Of a stretch of 41,932 bases of DNA, positions 33,632-41,932 are shown in pieces. The stretch spans positions 1 to 41,932 of the forward strand of contig JASJEG010000050.1 in assembly GCA_030064765.1 (NCBI GenBank), in the 5' to 3' direction. Both the position numbers and the translations under genes were made by a program. This DNA is from Acidimicrobiia bacterium (GTDB lineage: Bacteria > Actinomycetota > Acidimicrobiia > Spongiisociales > UBA5794). The stretch's first letter is position 1, and the number at the start of each line of letters is the position of its first letter. The notes under the pieces are model-generated. The model was given only the letters and a program-made list of their open reading frames with translations, was not told where the DNA came from and ran no database searches.

Positions 33632-33761
33632 GAAGCTGCCCTCTCGTAACTCTGCGGCTGGATTGTGGCAGTAATGCCCCCGCCTGTGCCAGGGCAGGCG
33701 TCATCGACCACCCCGGGCGGCGACTTCGGCACTGTTATCGTCACCGCAAAGGAGGACCGCC

Positions 33762-34259
33762 ATGACAGCACCTGAAGGATCGAGTGGGTTCTACCGGGAG
33801 CCGCTGGTCGAAGTCGACTTGCTGCGCTACTGGAGCACCGCAGTCTTCTCGGGGTTGATTGTCGGTTTTGCAGCCGTGGTGATTCTCCGGTTTGCGGGAG
33901 ATATCTTCGATACACCGTTGCTTGTCACCGAGCGCAGCGGCGCGGATGCACTGGTGCCGTTATCGGATGGACGGGCCTTCTGGACGGCGATGATTGCCAC
34001 CGGTGCCGGGGCCGCGGTCTTGAACCTGATGCTGTATGTGGTGCCCAACACGATTCGGTTCTTCCGGGCCCTTGGCTCCGTGGTGCTGCTGCTGTCACTG
34101 CTATGGCCTTTGACTCTCGATGTCGGTGATGCGCAGAAGGCGTGGCTGGTCGCGATTCACCTCGTCGTGGGGCTGATGATCATGTCGTTGCTGACCGGGA
34201 TCATCGGTTTGGTTACGCGACCACCGCAGCCGGTTGCAGAGCAAACGAGCGAGCTCTAG
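33762..34259 (+). CDS. Four-helix membrane protein (DUF6069-like)
   Basis: This 165-residue protein has four helices: about 27-45, 72-93, 103-120 and 128-150. The layout, with short cytoplasmic ends, resembles small DUF6069-type proteins of actinobacteria; I am not certain of the family. The start ATG 33762 has one of the best ribosome-binding sites in the window (AAAGGAGG, six-base spacing), suggesting strong translation. A TATCGT hexamer 26 nt upstream is a candidate -10. It precedes the receptor operon on the same strand by about 110 nt. Confidence 0.75.
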   Translation: MTAPEGSSGFYREPLVEVDLLRYWSTAVFSGLIVGFAAVVILRFAGDIFDTPLLVTERSGADALVPLSDGRAFWTAMIATGAGAAVLNLMLYVVPNTIRFFRALGSVVLLLSLLWPLTLDVGDAQKAWLVAIHLVVGLMIMSLLTGIIGLVTRPPQPVAEQTSEL

Positions 34260-34262
34260 GAA

Positions 34263-34287
34263 CTCACCGCCCGATCGGGGAAGTGAG
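34263..34287 (+). terminator. Weak hairpin after the four-helix membrane protein gene
   Basis: CTCAC and GTGAG enclose the palindrome CCCGATCGGG, giving a bulged two-part stem four bases after the stop codon. An A-rich rather than T-rich stretch follows, so it may be only a weak or Rho-dependent stop before the receptor operon. Confidence 0.35.
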
Positions 34288-34368
34288 CAACAAAAGAGCT
34301 AGTTTGTAGCCAATGATTGCCGGCCATCCGCAACGAAGTCGGAAGGGTCCTCACCCAGGGGAGAGGCA

Positions 34369-36561
34369 GTGACGAGCGCGCCACAAAGAACCGGTGCCTG
34401 GCTACGGCGGCTACTGGCTGCTCCTCGCAATATCTCGATGGCGACCTGGCTGGCCGTTGCCGTGCTCGTGGTCACTGTGACCTCTCTGGTCGTCACTTCC
34501 ATTCTCAGCCTCACCTACGGCCAGGACCTCGCCAACGACGTCTCGGAAAGCGAGCTCGCCGGTCGAGCGACTGTCAAGGCCGAGGAAGTAGCCCGCTACG
34601 TCGAGGCAATGCGTCGGCGGACGGCCGCCATCGCGTCGAGCGAGGGCACGGTCGACGCAGTAGGCCGATTTGCCGATGCCTATGCCGAGCTCGGAAGTCT
34701 CGGAGCTGCGGTGATCGACGAATCGTCCGAGATCGTCGATTCCTTCTATCGAGAGAGATTCGCCCCGGCCCTCGAGGAAACGATCGGAGCATCGATATCG
34801 TGGCGATCGCTCCTCCCAGTCACCGACGCAGGGGTCTATCTCCAGCGCCACTACGTCGCCGCAGCCGAACAAGTTGGCGAAGGGCTCATCGACGACGCCG
34901 GCGACGGAAGCACGTGGTCTGCGGTGCACCGGGAGTTGCATCTGGGTCTCCTCGATACGACTGTCCGCCTTGGTGCCGATGACCTTTATCTCGTGGATCC
35001 GGCAAGCGGAGCGATCGTCTATTCCGCCTCCAAAGCCGCCGATTTCGCAACGAGCCTCGATGTTGGTCCTCACGGGGGAAGCACACTGGGAACCCTGGTG
35101 CGCACCGTCCGGGAAGCGCCCCAACCCGGCACCGTCACTCTCATCGACATGGCTCCCTACGTGGCCGATCTGGGGTCGCCGATGTTGTTCATGGCAAGTC
35201 CGGTGTTCCAAGGGAATCAACTCGAAGGCGTCCTTGTTCTCAAGATATCCGGGCAGCCCCTCGATGCCATCATGACGTCAGAAGGAAGCTGGGGCGACGA
35301 GGGCTTTGGGGATACGGGAGAAGTCTTTCTCGTTGGTGCGGATGGAAGAATGAGGTCGGTCGCCAGGCCCTTTGTCGAGGACCCCACCGGCCTGCTCGCC
35401 GAGCTGGAAGCAGCCGGCACAGCCACGGAAGCTGAGCGGGCGGCGATGGCGGGGGTCGGCACAACTGCCATGTTCCTCAAGGCGGCCGATACGCGCGCCC
35501 TAGTCGCTGCCGCTGATCCAAGCGGAACCAAGCTTGCCAACAACTATCTGTTGCGAGCAGTGTCTTCCGCTGTCGAGCAGGTCGACCTGGGGGCGTTCAC
35601 GTGGTACGTGATCTCCCAGGTTGAAGACGAGGAGCTTTCTGCTCCTATCACCGATTTCCGTCGTGCCCTCTTGGTCGCTGTCGCAGTGTTCGTGATTGGG
35701 ATCACCTTCGGCACCGTTGGCTGGGCCCGGGGGGTGTTTCGACCGGTGCGCAACCTCAGCGAGAAGCTGCGAGACGTCCTCGATGGCCGATCCGTTGCGG
35801 AAATGGATTCACCGGCCCCAGCAACAGATCGGGTTCCGACGGACTTCACGAACCTGGCCAACAGTATCGATGAGATGCTCGAGGCCTTGGATCGGCGGAA
35901 GACCGAACTCGAAACGGCTTCTGCGGAGCGCATCGCCACTCTTCGCAGTCTGCTTCCGCCCGCCGTTGCGGAGCGGGTAGAGAGCGGCGATCGGGAGGTA
36001 ATCGAGCAGATACCGCAGGCAGGCATCGTCGTCGTGATAACCGACGGTCTTGGGGACCTGGTGGCCGAGCAAGGGGCGAGACAGACTCAAGTGTTGCTCG
36101 ATTCGTTGATTCATGAAGTCGATTCCGCCGCCATTCACCACGGCCTGGAGCGAGTCAAGCTGATCGGCGACGCCTACTTCGCCGGATGTGGGCTGAGCCA
36201 GCCCTATCTCGACCACGTTCCCCGATCGGTCTCCTTTGCGCTGGATGTCATCGACATCGTCAACGAAATCAACCTGCGCCACAAGACCCGGTTGCGCCCT
36301 GCCGTCGGAATCCATAGCGGTCCGGTAACTGTCGGTCTCACCGGCAGCATGCGACTCGTATACGACCTATGGGGCGAAGCAGTGCGGGTCGCCCACTTCC
36401 TGGCGCGTCAGGCGCACGACGGTGAGATTCTCGTGACAGATGACGTGCGCACCCTGTTGCCGCCCGATGTCATAGTTGCCGCCAAGCCGGGCATTGTGCA
36501 GGACATGGCAGTGTTCGCGGTGGAGGGCGAACACTCCCCGGTAGAGGCAAGCCATGAGTGA
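34369..36561 (+). CDS. Cache-HAMP-adenylate cyclase-like receptor 1
   Basis: This 730-residue membrane receptor has a helix at about 25-48, a periplasmic double-Cache-like sensor at about 50-425, a second helix at about 432-453, and a HAMP domain at about 454-510. The linker LLPPAVAERVESG leads into a class III cyclase-type domain (about 550-730). Both metal-binding aspartates (D559, D601), the adenine-type Lys597 and Asp666 are present. The transition-state Asn and Arg of the usual VNxAxR helix are replaced by Arg673 and Phe677, so normal cyclase activity is doubtful. GTG 34369 follows a GGGGAGAGG region. The gene overlaps the channel gene by 8 nt. It is paralogous to the receptor at 38077-40215. 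Confidence 0.87.
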   Translation: MTSAPQRTGAWLRRLLAAPRNISMATWLAVAVLVVTVTSLVVTSILSLTYGQDLANDVSESELAGRATVKAEEVARYVEAMRRRTAAIASSEGTVDAVGRFADAYAELGSLGAAVIDESSEIVDSFYRERFAPALEETIGASISWRSLLPVTDAGVYLQRHYVAAAEQVGEGLIDDAGDGSTWSAVHRELHLGLLDTTVRLGADDLYLVDPASGAIVYSASKAADFATSLDVGPHGGSTLGTLVRTVREAPQPGTVTLIDMAPYVADLGSPMLFMASPVFQGNQLEGVLVLKISGQPLDAIMTSEGSWGDEGFGDTGEVFLVGADGRMRSVARPFVEDPTGLLAELEAAGTATEAERAAMAGVGTTAMFLKAADTRALVAAADPSGTKLANNYLLRAVSSAVEQVDLGAFTWYVISQVEDEELSAPITDFRRALLVAVAVFVIGITFGTVGWARGVFRPVRNLSEKLRDVLDGRSVAEMDSPAPATDRVPTDFTNLANSIDEMLEALDRRKTELETASAERIATLRSLLPPAVAERVESGDREVIEQIPQAGIVVVITDGLGDLVAEQGARQTQVLLDSLIHEVDSAAIHHGLERVKLIGDAYFAGCGLSQPYLDHVPRSVSFALDVIDIVNEINLRHKTRLRPAVGIHSGPVTVGLTGSMRLVYDLWGEAVRVAHFLARQAHDGEILVTDDVRTLLPPDVIVAAKPGIVQDMAVFAVEGEHSPVEASHE

Positions 36562-38080
36562 CCTCGTCGCAGATCCGGCAGCCGTATGGGCGCTGATCCT
36601 CGTGGTCGTGTTACCCGTGGTGATCATTGGCGCTGCGGAGTTGGAGGAACGGCTCCGCCAACGCGATTCGTTGTTGACGCCCGTCGTATCGATTCTGAGA
36701 TCGTGGACCATTCCATTCTTTGCGGGTTGGGCGCTGACCCGTGGTCTATTTGGTCTGGAAGGCGCCAGGTTGGTGGTCCGCCTCCTGGGCACGGGCTTGA
36801 TCCTGTCTGCGGCGGCGGCAGGACTCGCCGTCGTGCGTCTTCTCGTGGCCTGGCTGCGGTCGTGGGGCGAAGCCGACGACGACCGACGTGGGATCCCCCA
36901 ATTGCTGCTCGCGCTGCCGCGGGTCGCAGTACTGATCGTCACCGGCTGGTTCTTGATCGACGGCGTGTGGGGGGTGGATCTATCTGCGGCGCTGACCGCG
37001 CTCGGCGTGACCTCACTTGTGGTGTCCTTTGCTCTTCAGGACACGCTCAGCGGCCTTGCGTCGGGTGCACTGCTCTTGACCGACGCCCCCTTCAAACCGG
37101 GAGACTGGATTCAGTTTGGCGACCTGCAAGGAACGGTCATCGACATCAACTGGCGCAGTTCCCGGATCCGTGATCGCAACGGTGACCTCCATGTCGTTCC
37201 GAATTCCCAGCTGGCAAAGGACAAGGTGATCAACTACGGAAAGCCGTCGGGTTTGCACCGGGTTGTTGTGCCTGTTCAGGTTGCGTACGTGAGTCCCCCC
37301 ACCCTCGCCCGGGAGATGTTGCTGGACGCGGCGCGCTCCACCCCCGGTGTTCTCGAGGACCCGCCTCCTTCGGTCGCAGTTGTGCAGATAGACGATCCGA
37401 TGATGGGCTACGAAGTCCACATGTGGATCGACGACTTCCGCGATGCCCCCCAGGTTTCCAGCACATTCGGTTCACTGGTGTGGTACGCCTCCCACCGTCA
37501 CAACGTTCCTCTGCCCAGTCCGGCGCAGGACCTCTACCTCTACGACGGCGTTGAGGCGGGAGAATCGGGCATCCCCGACCGAGCTGAGATCAGAGGACGT
37601 CTGCGGGTATCTCCTCTGCTCGACCAACTCGACGAGGATGCCCTCGATCGGCTGGCGGCGGCCGCCCGAGCGGAGCGATTTGCCGAGAATGAGGTAATCC
37701 TCCAGGCGGGTCGTGAGAACTCCGGGCTCCACGTCTTGTGGGCCGGCTCTGCCCAGATGTCGATCGAGGGGCACGAGGGTTCTTCCCTTCGCATCGCAGA
37801 TTTCGCTCCCGGCGACGTGTTCGGCCTGATGGGACGTTCCGACACTTGGCCGCAACCACCCAGGACCGTTGCCATCAGCGACTGTGAAGTGGTGATCATC
37901 GACAACGCAACGGCGCAATCGGTGACGAGCCACAATCCCGCACTCGCTGCTGCTCTCAATCAGGTCATCAACGCCCGCCGGCGCCGCATTGATCGTGTGG
38001 TTGAGGCGGCCGCCGCCCGCACGCCGCGGAAGGCTCCGCCTATTGGGTCTTCCGGTTCTGCCGAAAGCGACGAGCAATGA
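36554..38080 (+). CDS. MscS channel with C-terminal cyclic-nucleotide-binding-like domain
   Basis: This 508-residue protein is built like bacterial cyclic-nucleotide-gated (bCNG) channels. Four helices lie in residues 10-165, and the MscS pore and neck at about 145-187 read VSFALQDTLSGLASGALLL (in part) and then APFKPGDWIQF. The MscS beta and C-terminal domains run to about 320, and a cNMP-type beta-barrel spans about 350-465. In the phosphate-binding cassette the sequence is GDVFGLMGRSD ... PPRT: Arg is kept, but the usual Glu after FG is Leu425 and the loop is longer. Binding of ordinary cAMP/cGMP is therefore uncertain. It is translationally coupled to receptor genes on both sides, with overlaps of 8 and 4 nt. 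Confidence 0.88.
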   Translation: MSDLVADPAAVWALILVVVLPVVIIGAAELEERLRQRDSLLTPVVSILRSWTIPFFAGWALTRGLFGLEGARLVVRLLGTGLILSAAAAGLAVVRLLVAWLRSWGEADDDRRGIPQLLLALPRVAVLIVTGWFLIDGVWGVDLSAALTALGVTSLVVSFALQDTLSGLASGALLLTDAPFKPGDWIQFGDLQGTVIDINWRSSRIRDRNGDLHVVPNSQLAKDKVINYGKPSGLHRVVVPVQVAYVSPPTLAREMLLDAARSTPGVLEDPPPSVAVVQIDDPMMGYEVHMWIDDFRDAPQVSSTFGSLVWYASHRHNVPLPSPAQDLYLYDGVEAGESGIPDRAEIRGRLRVSPLLDQLDEDALDRLAAAARAERFAENEVILQAGRENSGLHVLWAGSAQMSIEGHEGSSLRIADFAPGDVFGLMGRSDTWPQPPRTVAISDCEVVIIDNATAQSVTSHNPALAAALNQVINARRRRIDRVVEAAAARTPRKAPPIGSSGSAESDEQ

Positions 38081-40215
38081 GCGCTGACCGTGCCAACGGC
38101 CGCGAGCAACGGACCCGGCGACCGCGGTCACTGCGCCGCAGCCTGGTAATTACGTTCTCGGCGGTTTCGCTCGTGTCGGTAGTGCTGCTGGGAATTCTCA
38201 ACTACTACCAGGCACGCAACCTTCTCACTGAGTCCATCAGTGATCAACTCGTCAACCAGCAAAGGGCAAAGGCGTTGGCGATTCGTAGCGGCATCGAACG
38301 GCTCGAGCAAACGGTCGTTGTAGCCGCACGTAGCCGCGAAGTCATTGAGGGCGTCGTCGAGTTCTCGGCAGCGTTCAGCGAAGCGGACTCGAGCAGTTCG
38401 CTGGAATCTGGTGAGTTGCAGGCTCTGCAGGAAACCTACAACGTCGTTGTCGACGCCATCGCCGAGGCAGGTTTGGATGCTCCGTCCGCTGACGAGTTGA
38501 TCCCCGGCTCCGACGTTGGCCGCTACCTGCAGTATCACTACATCATCGCCAACCCGGCCGAGGACCGCAGCGAGATGGCCAGTGCGCCGGGTGACCAATC
38601 CACCTATGGGGCAGTCCATGCTGCACGTCATCCCGCCCTTGTGCAGCTTCGCGCGCAACTTGGGTTCGGTGATCTGCTGCTGGTCGACCCAGCGGGCAAC
38701 GTTGTCTACTCGACAGACAAGCGACTGGACTACGCCACCAACATGACAGCCGGCCCGTACCGGACGACCGGCGTGGGGGGTGCGGTCACCAACGGGATTC
38801 CGGCCGTTCCTATCGGCGAAGCCGTCTTCGTTGACTTCGAGATCTACTTGCCGGCTGAGGGGAGCCCCTCTCTATTCATCGGTGCCGCGATTCGCAGCGA
38901 GTCCCGTACGGTTGGTGCCCTTCTCGTCGAGGTACCGATCGAGACGCTCAACACCCTGACCGTCGGTCAGGCGAATTGGGAGGAAACCGGCTTCGGCGAC
39001 ACCGGGGAAGTCTATGTCGTGGGGCGCGATCAGCTGATGCGAACAGACTCCCGGTTGTGGATCGAGGATCCTGACGAATACCAGCGTTTGCTGGAGAAGG
39101 AGGACTACGACCCGCAACTGGGCGACCTGATCGCCATCTTCGGCTCGCCCGTTCTGCTGCAGCCGGTCGAATCTGATGCAGTACTGGAAGCCCTGAGTGG
39201 CGAACAGTTCCTCGGCAGGACCAGCAACTATCTCGGGCGGAGGTCGCTCACCTCCGCCGGTCCCGTCGGATCCGATTTGCTCGATTGGGTGGTTGTCGCA
39301 GAGGTTGCGGCAGCCGAAGCCAACGATCCCCTCGGCTCCTATCTGACCAGGATCCTCATCGCCGGTTTGGTCTTGATACCCATCGTTGTCTTGCTTGCTC
39401 TGTTGTTTGCCGACCGCATGACCAAGCCCGTCAAACCTGTGGTCGCGGCGGCGGGTGCTGTCGCCGGTGGCGACCTCAGTACGACTCTGCCAGACCTGGG
39501 TCGGAACGAATTCGGTGATGTGGCCCGCCGCCTCAATCGCCTCACCGCAGCGCTGCGGGAAAGAGAGGAAGCTCTCGCTAGCGAGGAGCAGGAAATCAGA
39601 CGACTGCTTCTCTCTGTGCTACCGGAGCGGCTGGTCGAGGCGTTGCGGAGCGGGGAGCAAGACCTGCCGGACCTTGTCGATACGGCGACCGTCGTCGCCA
39701 TAGATGTCGACGGCCTTGCCGGCGGCGCCGGGATCAGCGAGGAGGCCGGGGTCGAATTGTCGACCGAGCTCTCCGGTCGCATGGAGACGCTCGCCGATCA
39801 CCTCGGAGTCGAGAGAGTACGCTCCTCCTCCGATCAGCATCTCTTTGTGGCCGGGCTCGATACCCCTTCAAGTGCGGCAATGGTCGCCACCGAGTTCGCC
39901 GTCGGGGTTTCGCAGGCGATCGACCAGTTCAGAGACGACCACGCAGTAGAGGTGACCTACAGAGCGGGCGTCAGTGCGGGTCAGCTGATCGCCAGACTGG
40001 TGGCTGCCGACCAGCTGACCTACGGAGTGTTCGGGGATCCGCCGCGTACTGCCTTGGCACTCGCCGGAATTGCTGCCAAAGATCAGATTCTGATCGATTC
40101 AGCAACCGCAGCTGAACTCGACGAATCGTGGGACCTCAAGCCGGCGACCGGGCTCACCGCCCTGCAGGGTGAGCAAGTGTCCGTCATGATCGTCCGCGTA
40201 CCGACCACCAGCTAG
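38077..40215 (+). CDS. Cache-HAMP-degenerate cyclase-like receptor 2
   Basis: This 712-residue paralogue of receptor 1 has a helix at about 23-43, a Cache-like sensor at about 45-415 (sharing YLQYHY and LLVDPAGNVVYSTDKRLDYAT patterns), a helix at about 424-446 and HAMP at about 447-500. The LLLSVLPERLVEALRSG linker is followed by a cyclase-like domain at about 535-710. The domain is more eroded than in receptor 1. Aspartates at 543 and 586 may remain, but the Lys is Arg582, the adenine Asp is Gly650, and the Asn/Arg pair is Arg657/Ala661. It is probably a pseudo-cyclase with a binding or partner role. Its ATG overlaps the channel stop as ATGA. Confidence 0.85.
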   Translation: MSADRANGREQRTRRPRSLRRSLVITFSAVSLVSVVLLGILNYYQARNLLTESISDQLVNQQRAKALAIRSGIERLEQTVVVAARSREVIEGVVEFSAAFSEADSSSSLESGELQALQETYNVVVDAIAEAGLDAPSADELIPGSDVGRYLQYHYIIANPAEDRSEMASAPGDQSTYGAVHAARHPALVQLRAQLGFGDLLLVDPAGNVVYSTDKRLDYATNMTAGPYRTTGVGGAVTNGIPAVPIGEAVFVDFEIYLPAEGSPSLFIGAAIRSESRTVGALLVEVPIETLNTLTVGQANWEETGFGDTGEVYVVGRDQLMRTDSRLWIEDPDEYQRLLEKEDYDPQLGDLIAIFGSPVLLQPVESDAVLEALSGEQFLGRTSNYLGRRSLTSAGPVGSDLLDWVVVAEVAAAEANDPLGSYLTRILIAGLVLIPIVVLLALLFADRMTKPVKPVVAAAGAVAGGDLSTTLPDLGRNEFGDVARRLNRLTAALREREEALASEEQEIRRLLLSVLPERLVEALRSGEQDLPDLVDTATVVAIDVDGLAGGAGISEEAGVELSTELSGRMETLADHLGVERVRSSSDQHLFVAGLDTPSSAAMVATEFAVGVSQAIDQFRDDHAVEVTYRAGVSAGQLIARLVAADQLTYGVFGDPPRTALALAGIAAKDQILIDSATAAELDESWDLKPATGLTALQGEQVSVMIVRVPTTS

Positions 40216-40246
40216 TCCGACTTGAGTGAGATGTGGCGGTCGGGGA

Positions 40247-41932
40247 TCACTGCTGATCTCGTCGGGCAATCGTGTCTAGCTGCGCTACCACCGCGGCCAG
40301 TCGCCGACGCTCCTCCTCCGTCATCTCTGCAGCATGGGCCAGCGCCAGGTCCGCCAGTTCGTGTATGCGAGCGATTACCGCAGCGCGATCGGGGTCGTCC
40401 AATGCAGCGGGGGCTCTCTCGGCGAGGGCCAGCACCGCATTGCTCACGTCGCTGAAGAGCGCGTCGGGGGTGATTGCCTCGAGGACGCCACTGCGCTCGA
40501 GCATGTCTTCGACGGCGGCGTGAGCCCCGGCCAGATAGAGCTCTATGTCGACCCGCTCCAGTTCCTCGTGGAGCTCTTCGATCATCTCGGCGGCCGGGAC
40601 GTCGAGTTCGTTGGTCAGCTCTAGGTCGAGTAGCACGGTTTCCACCGGCCGACCTGCACCGTCGACCATGTCGCGAACGCCCTCCCGAATCGATGAGGCA
40701 TTGGCGAAGAAGACGGTTTCGTCGGGGCGAACGATCAGCAAGCCGGTGCTCCGTCGCGCCTCGGGGTGGGCCGCCAGGCTGCGGAACTGGAGGGTTCCCG
40801 GCATTCTTCCCAGCTCGCTGATCTGGGGACGCCGGGTTCGCATGATGAACGCAACCAGAGATGCGAGAACCGCAATCAGGAGCCCGTAGAGGACTTCTTC
40901 GAAAGTCATCACGCCGAGCAGAGCAATGATCGCCAGCCAGAAGTCGGTCTTGCGGAGGCGATAGAGACGCTTCAGTTCGCCGAGCTTGAACATGCCGGAA
41001 ACGGCCACGATGACGATGGCCCCCAGCGCCGCCTCCGGCAGGTTCTCGAACAGCGGGGTCAGGAACAGGGCAACCAGCGCGGTGGCAACGGCCGCCACAA
41101 TTCCCGACATCTGGCTGCGGCCCCCGGCCGCGTCGGCGGCCGCCGACTTGGAGAGGCTGGCCCCGATCGGGAAGCCCTGGAAGAACCCAGCGCCTAGGTT
41201 GGCCATTCCCATGCCGACCAGTTCCTGGTCCTCGTTGATCCGATAGCGATGCTTGGAGGCGAAACTGCGGGCCGGTCCAACCGCTTCGGCGAACATCACA
41301 AGGGTGATGGCCACCGCTCCCGGCAGCAGCGCCAGGAGCTCCGCGGTACCGACATCGGGCCACCTCGGCAGCGCCAACCCGCTTGGGATCTCGCCGACGA
41401 CATGGGTTTCGGAGGCGAGGTCGAAGATGGAGACGACCAGAATTCCGTAGACGAGGGCCACCAGCGCAGCAGGGATGCGGTGGAACCATTTCTCCAGCGC
41501 CCACATGATGGCAATCGTGCTGGCGCCGATGAACAGGGTGATGCCTTCGGTCTCGCCGAGGTCGCCGGCGAGGTGCCATAGCCGTTCCCAGACGTTGCCT
41601 TCGCCGCCCTCGAGCCCAAAGACCTTGGGCAGTTGCTTAGTCATGATCACTATCGCTAACCCGGACACGAAGCCGGCCAGCACCGACCCTGAGAAGAACC
41701 GGGCGATCCGCCCCAGCTTGAGAACACCGGCCACGACACCGACCACTCCAGCGAGAATCGCCAGCAGTGCCGTTAGTGCAGCAAACTCGGCGGCGTCGGC
41801 AGCTCCCTGCTGACCGATGATCGAAGCAGACATCACCGCAATCGCCGAGGAGACCGCCACCACGAGCTGGCGCGACGTACCGAAGACTGCGTAGAGCAGC
41901 AGACCGATCGGCGCTGCATAGAAGGCAGCCTC
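40247..41932 (-). CDS. SulP family anion transporter, third copy (5' end beyond window)
   Basis: The C-terminal 561 residues of a SulP transporter are present. The frame stays open to the right edge (EAAFYAAPIGLLLYAVFG precedes the track's GTG at 41863), and the expected first helix and start codon lie outside the window, so GTG 41863 is not the start. The membrane domain has the family's ANLGAGFFQGFPIGASLSKSA (in part). It is followed by a STAS domain with DLELTNELDVPAAEM and a C-terminal helical extension rich in Ala and Glu. It is convergent with the receptor operon across a 31-nt gap. Its subgroup differs from the two copies at 26.4-29.9 kb. Confidence 0.92.
   Translation of the reverse strand, partial: EAAFYAAPIGLLLYAVFGTSRQLVVAVSSAIAVMSASIIGQQGAADAAEFAALTALLAILAGVVGVVAGVLKLGRIARFFSGSVLAGFVSGLAIVIMTKQLPKVFGLEGGEGNVWERLWHLAGDLGETEGITLFIGASTIAIMWALEKWFHRIPAALVALVYGILVVSIFDLASETHVVGEIPSGLALPRWPDVGTAELLALLPGAVAITLVMFAEAVGPARSFASKHRYRINEDQELVGMGMANLGAGFFQGFPIGASLSKSAAADAAGGRSQMSGIVAAVATALVALFLTPLFENLPEAALGAIVIVAVSGMFKLGELKRLYRLRKTDFWLAIIALLGVMTFEEVLYGLLIAVLASLVAFIMRTRRPQISELGRMPGTLQFRSLAAHPEARRSTGLLIVRPDETVFFANASSIREGVRDMVDGAGRPVETVLLDLELTNELDVPAAEMIEELHEELERVDIELYLAGAHAAVEDMLERSGVLEAITPDALFSDVSNAVLALAERAPAALDDPDRAAVIARIHELADLALAHAAEMTEEERRRLAAVVAQLDTIARRDQQ

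Noticed and set aside
41863-41863. GTG as start of the third SulP gene
   Set aside because: The frame remains open and SulP-like up to the window edge, so the true start is outside.

Overview
The window is GC-rich, densely coded DNA with no tRNA, rRNA, insertion sequence, phage gene or CRISPR array that I can see. Frequent GTG/TTG starts, short ATGA/GTGA gene overlaps, SHOCT proteins, a membrane alpha/beta-hydrolase of the type common in mycobacteria, and an RDD protein paired with 9-residue repeats all suggest an actinobacterium (Actinomycetota). An uncultured Acidimicrobiia-like lineage is my guess; this is inference, not a phylogeny.

Layout. (1) 1-3.8 kb, minus strand: FAD, 2Fe-2S and molybdopterin subunits of a xanthine-dehydrogenase-family molybdenum hydroxylase, probably continuing past the left edge. 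(2) 3.8-6 kb: an alpha/beta hydrolase bracketed by two copies of a hairpin-rich direct repeat, then a convergent PIG-L deacetylase and a 48-nt palindromic repeat. (3) 6-11.5 kb: small membrane proteins (PLDc_N, SHOCT, DUF1269), a radical-SAM anaerobic sulfatase maturase with a SEC-C tail, and a protein made of about sixteen 9-residue repeats coupled to an RDD membrane protein. (4) 11.6-22.2 kb: an AI-2E-type transporter, then minus-strand envelope genes: HerA-like ATPase plus membrane protein, and a four-gene run of membrane alpha/beta-hydrolase, CPBP protease, flippase-like protein and flippase/pseudokinase fusion. (5) 22.3-24.8 kb: DUF6325-like protein, MscS channel, Arg-rich SHOCT protein, HdeD/DUF308 protein. 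(6) 24.9-30.8 kb, minus strand: Cys-type sulfatase, two SulP anion transporters and a bile-acid/sodium symporter-like protein. (7) 31-34.3 kb: DUF308-DUF389 fusion, second AI-2E transporter, small four-helix membrane protein. (8) 34.4-40.2 kb, plus strand: an overlapping three-gene operon of Cache-HAMP-cyclase-like receptor, MscS channel with a cyclic-nucleotide-binding-like domain, and a second Cache-HAMP-cyclase-like receptor. (9) 40.2 kb to the right edge: a third SulP transporter, cut by the window end.

How the genes may work together. Membrane transport and envelope homeostasis dominate: two MscS channels, two AI-2E proteins, three SulP carriers and several small stress-type membrane proteins. 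The sulfatase, its likely maturase (about 16 kb away) and the adjacent SulP carriers suggest release and movement of sulfate from organic sulfate esters. The strongest candidate for an undescribed system is the receptor-channel-receptor operon at 34369-40215. Both cyclase-like domains lack the usual transition-state Asn/Arg pair, and the channel's nucleotide pocket lacks its usual Glu, so the signal passed between them may not be ordinary cAMP.
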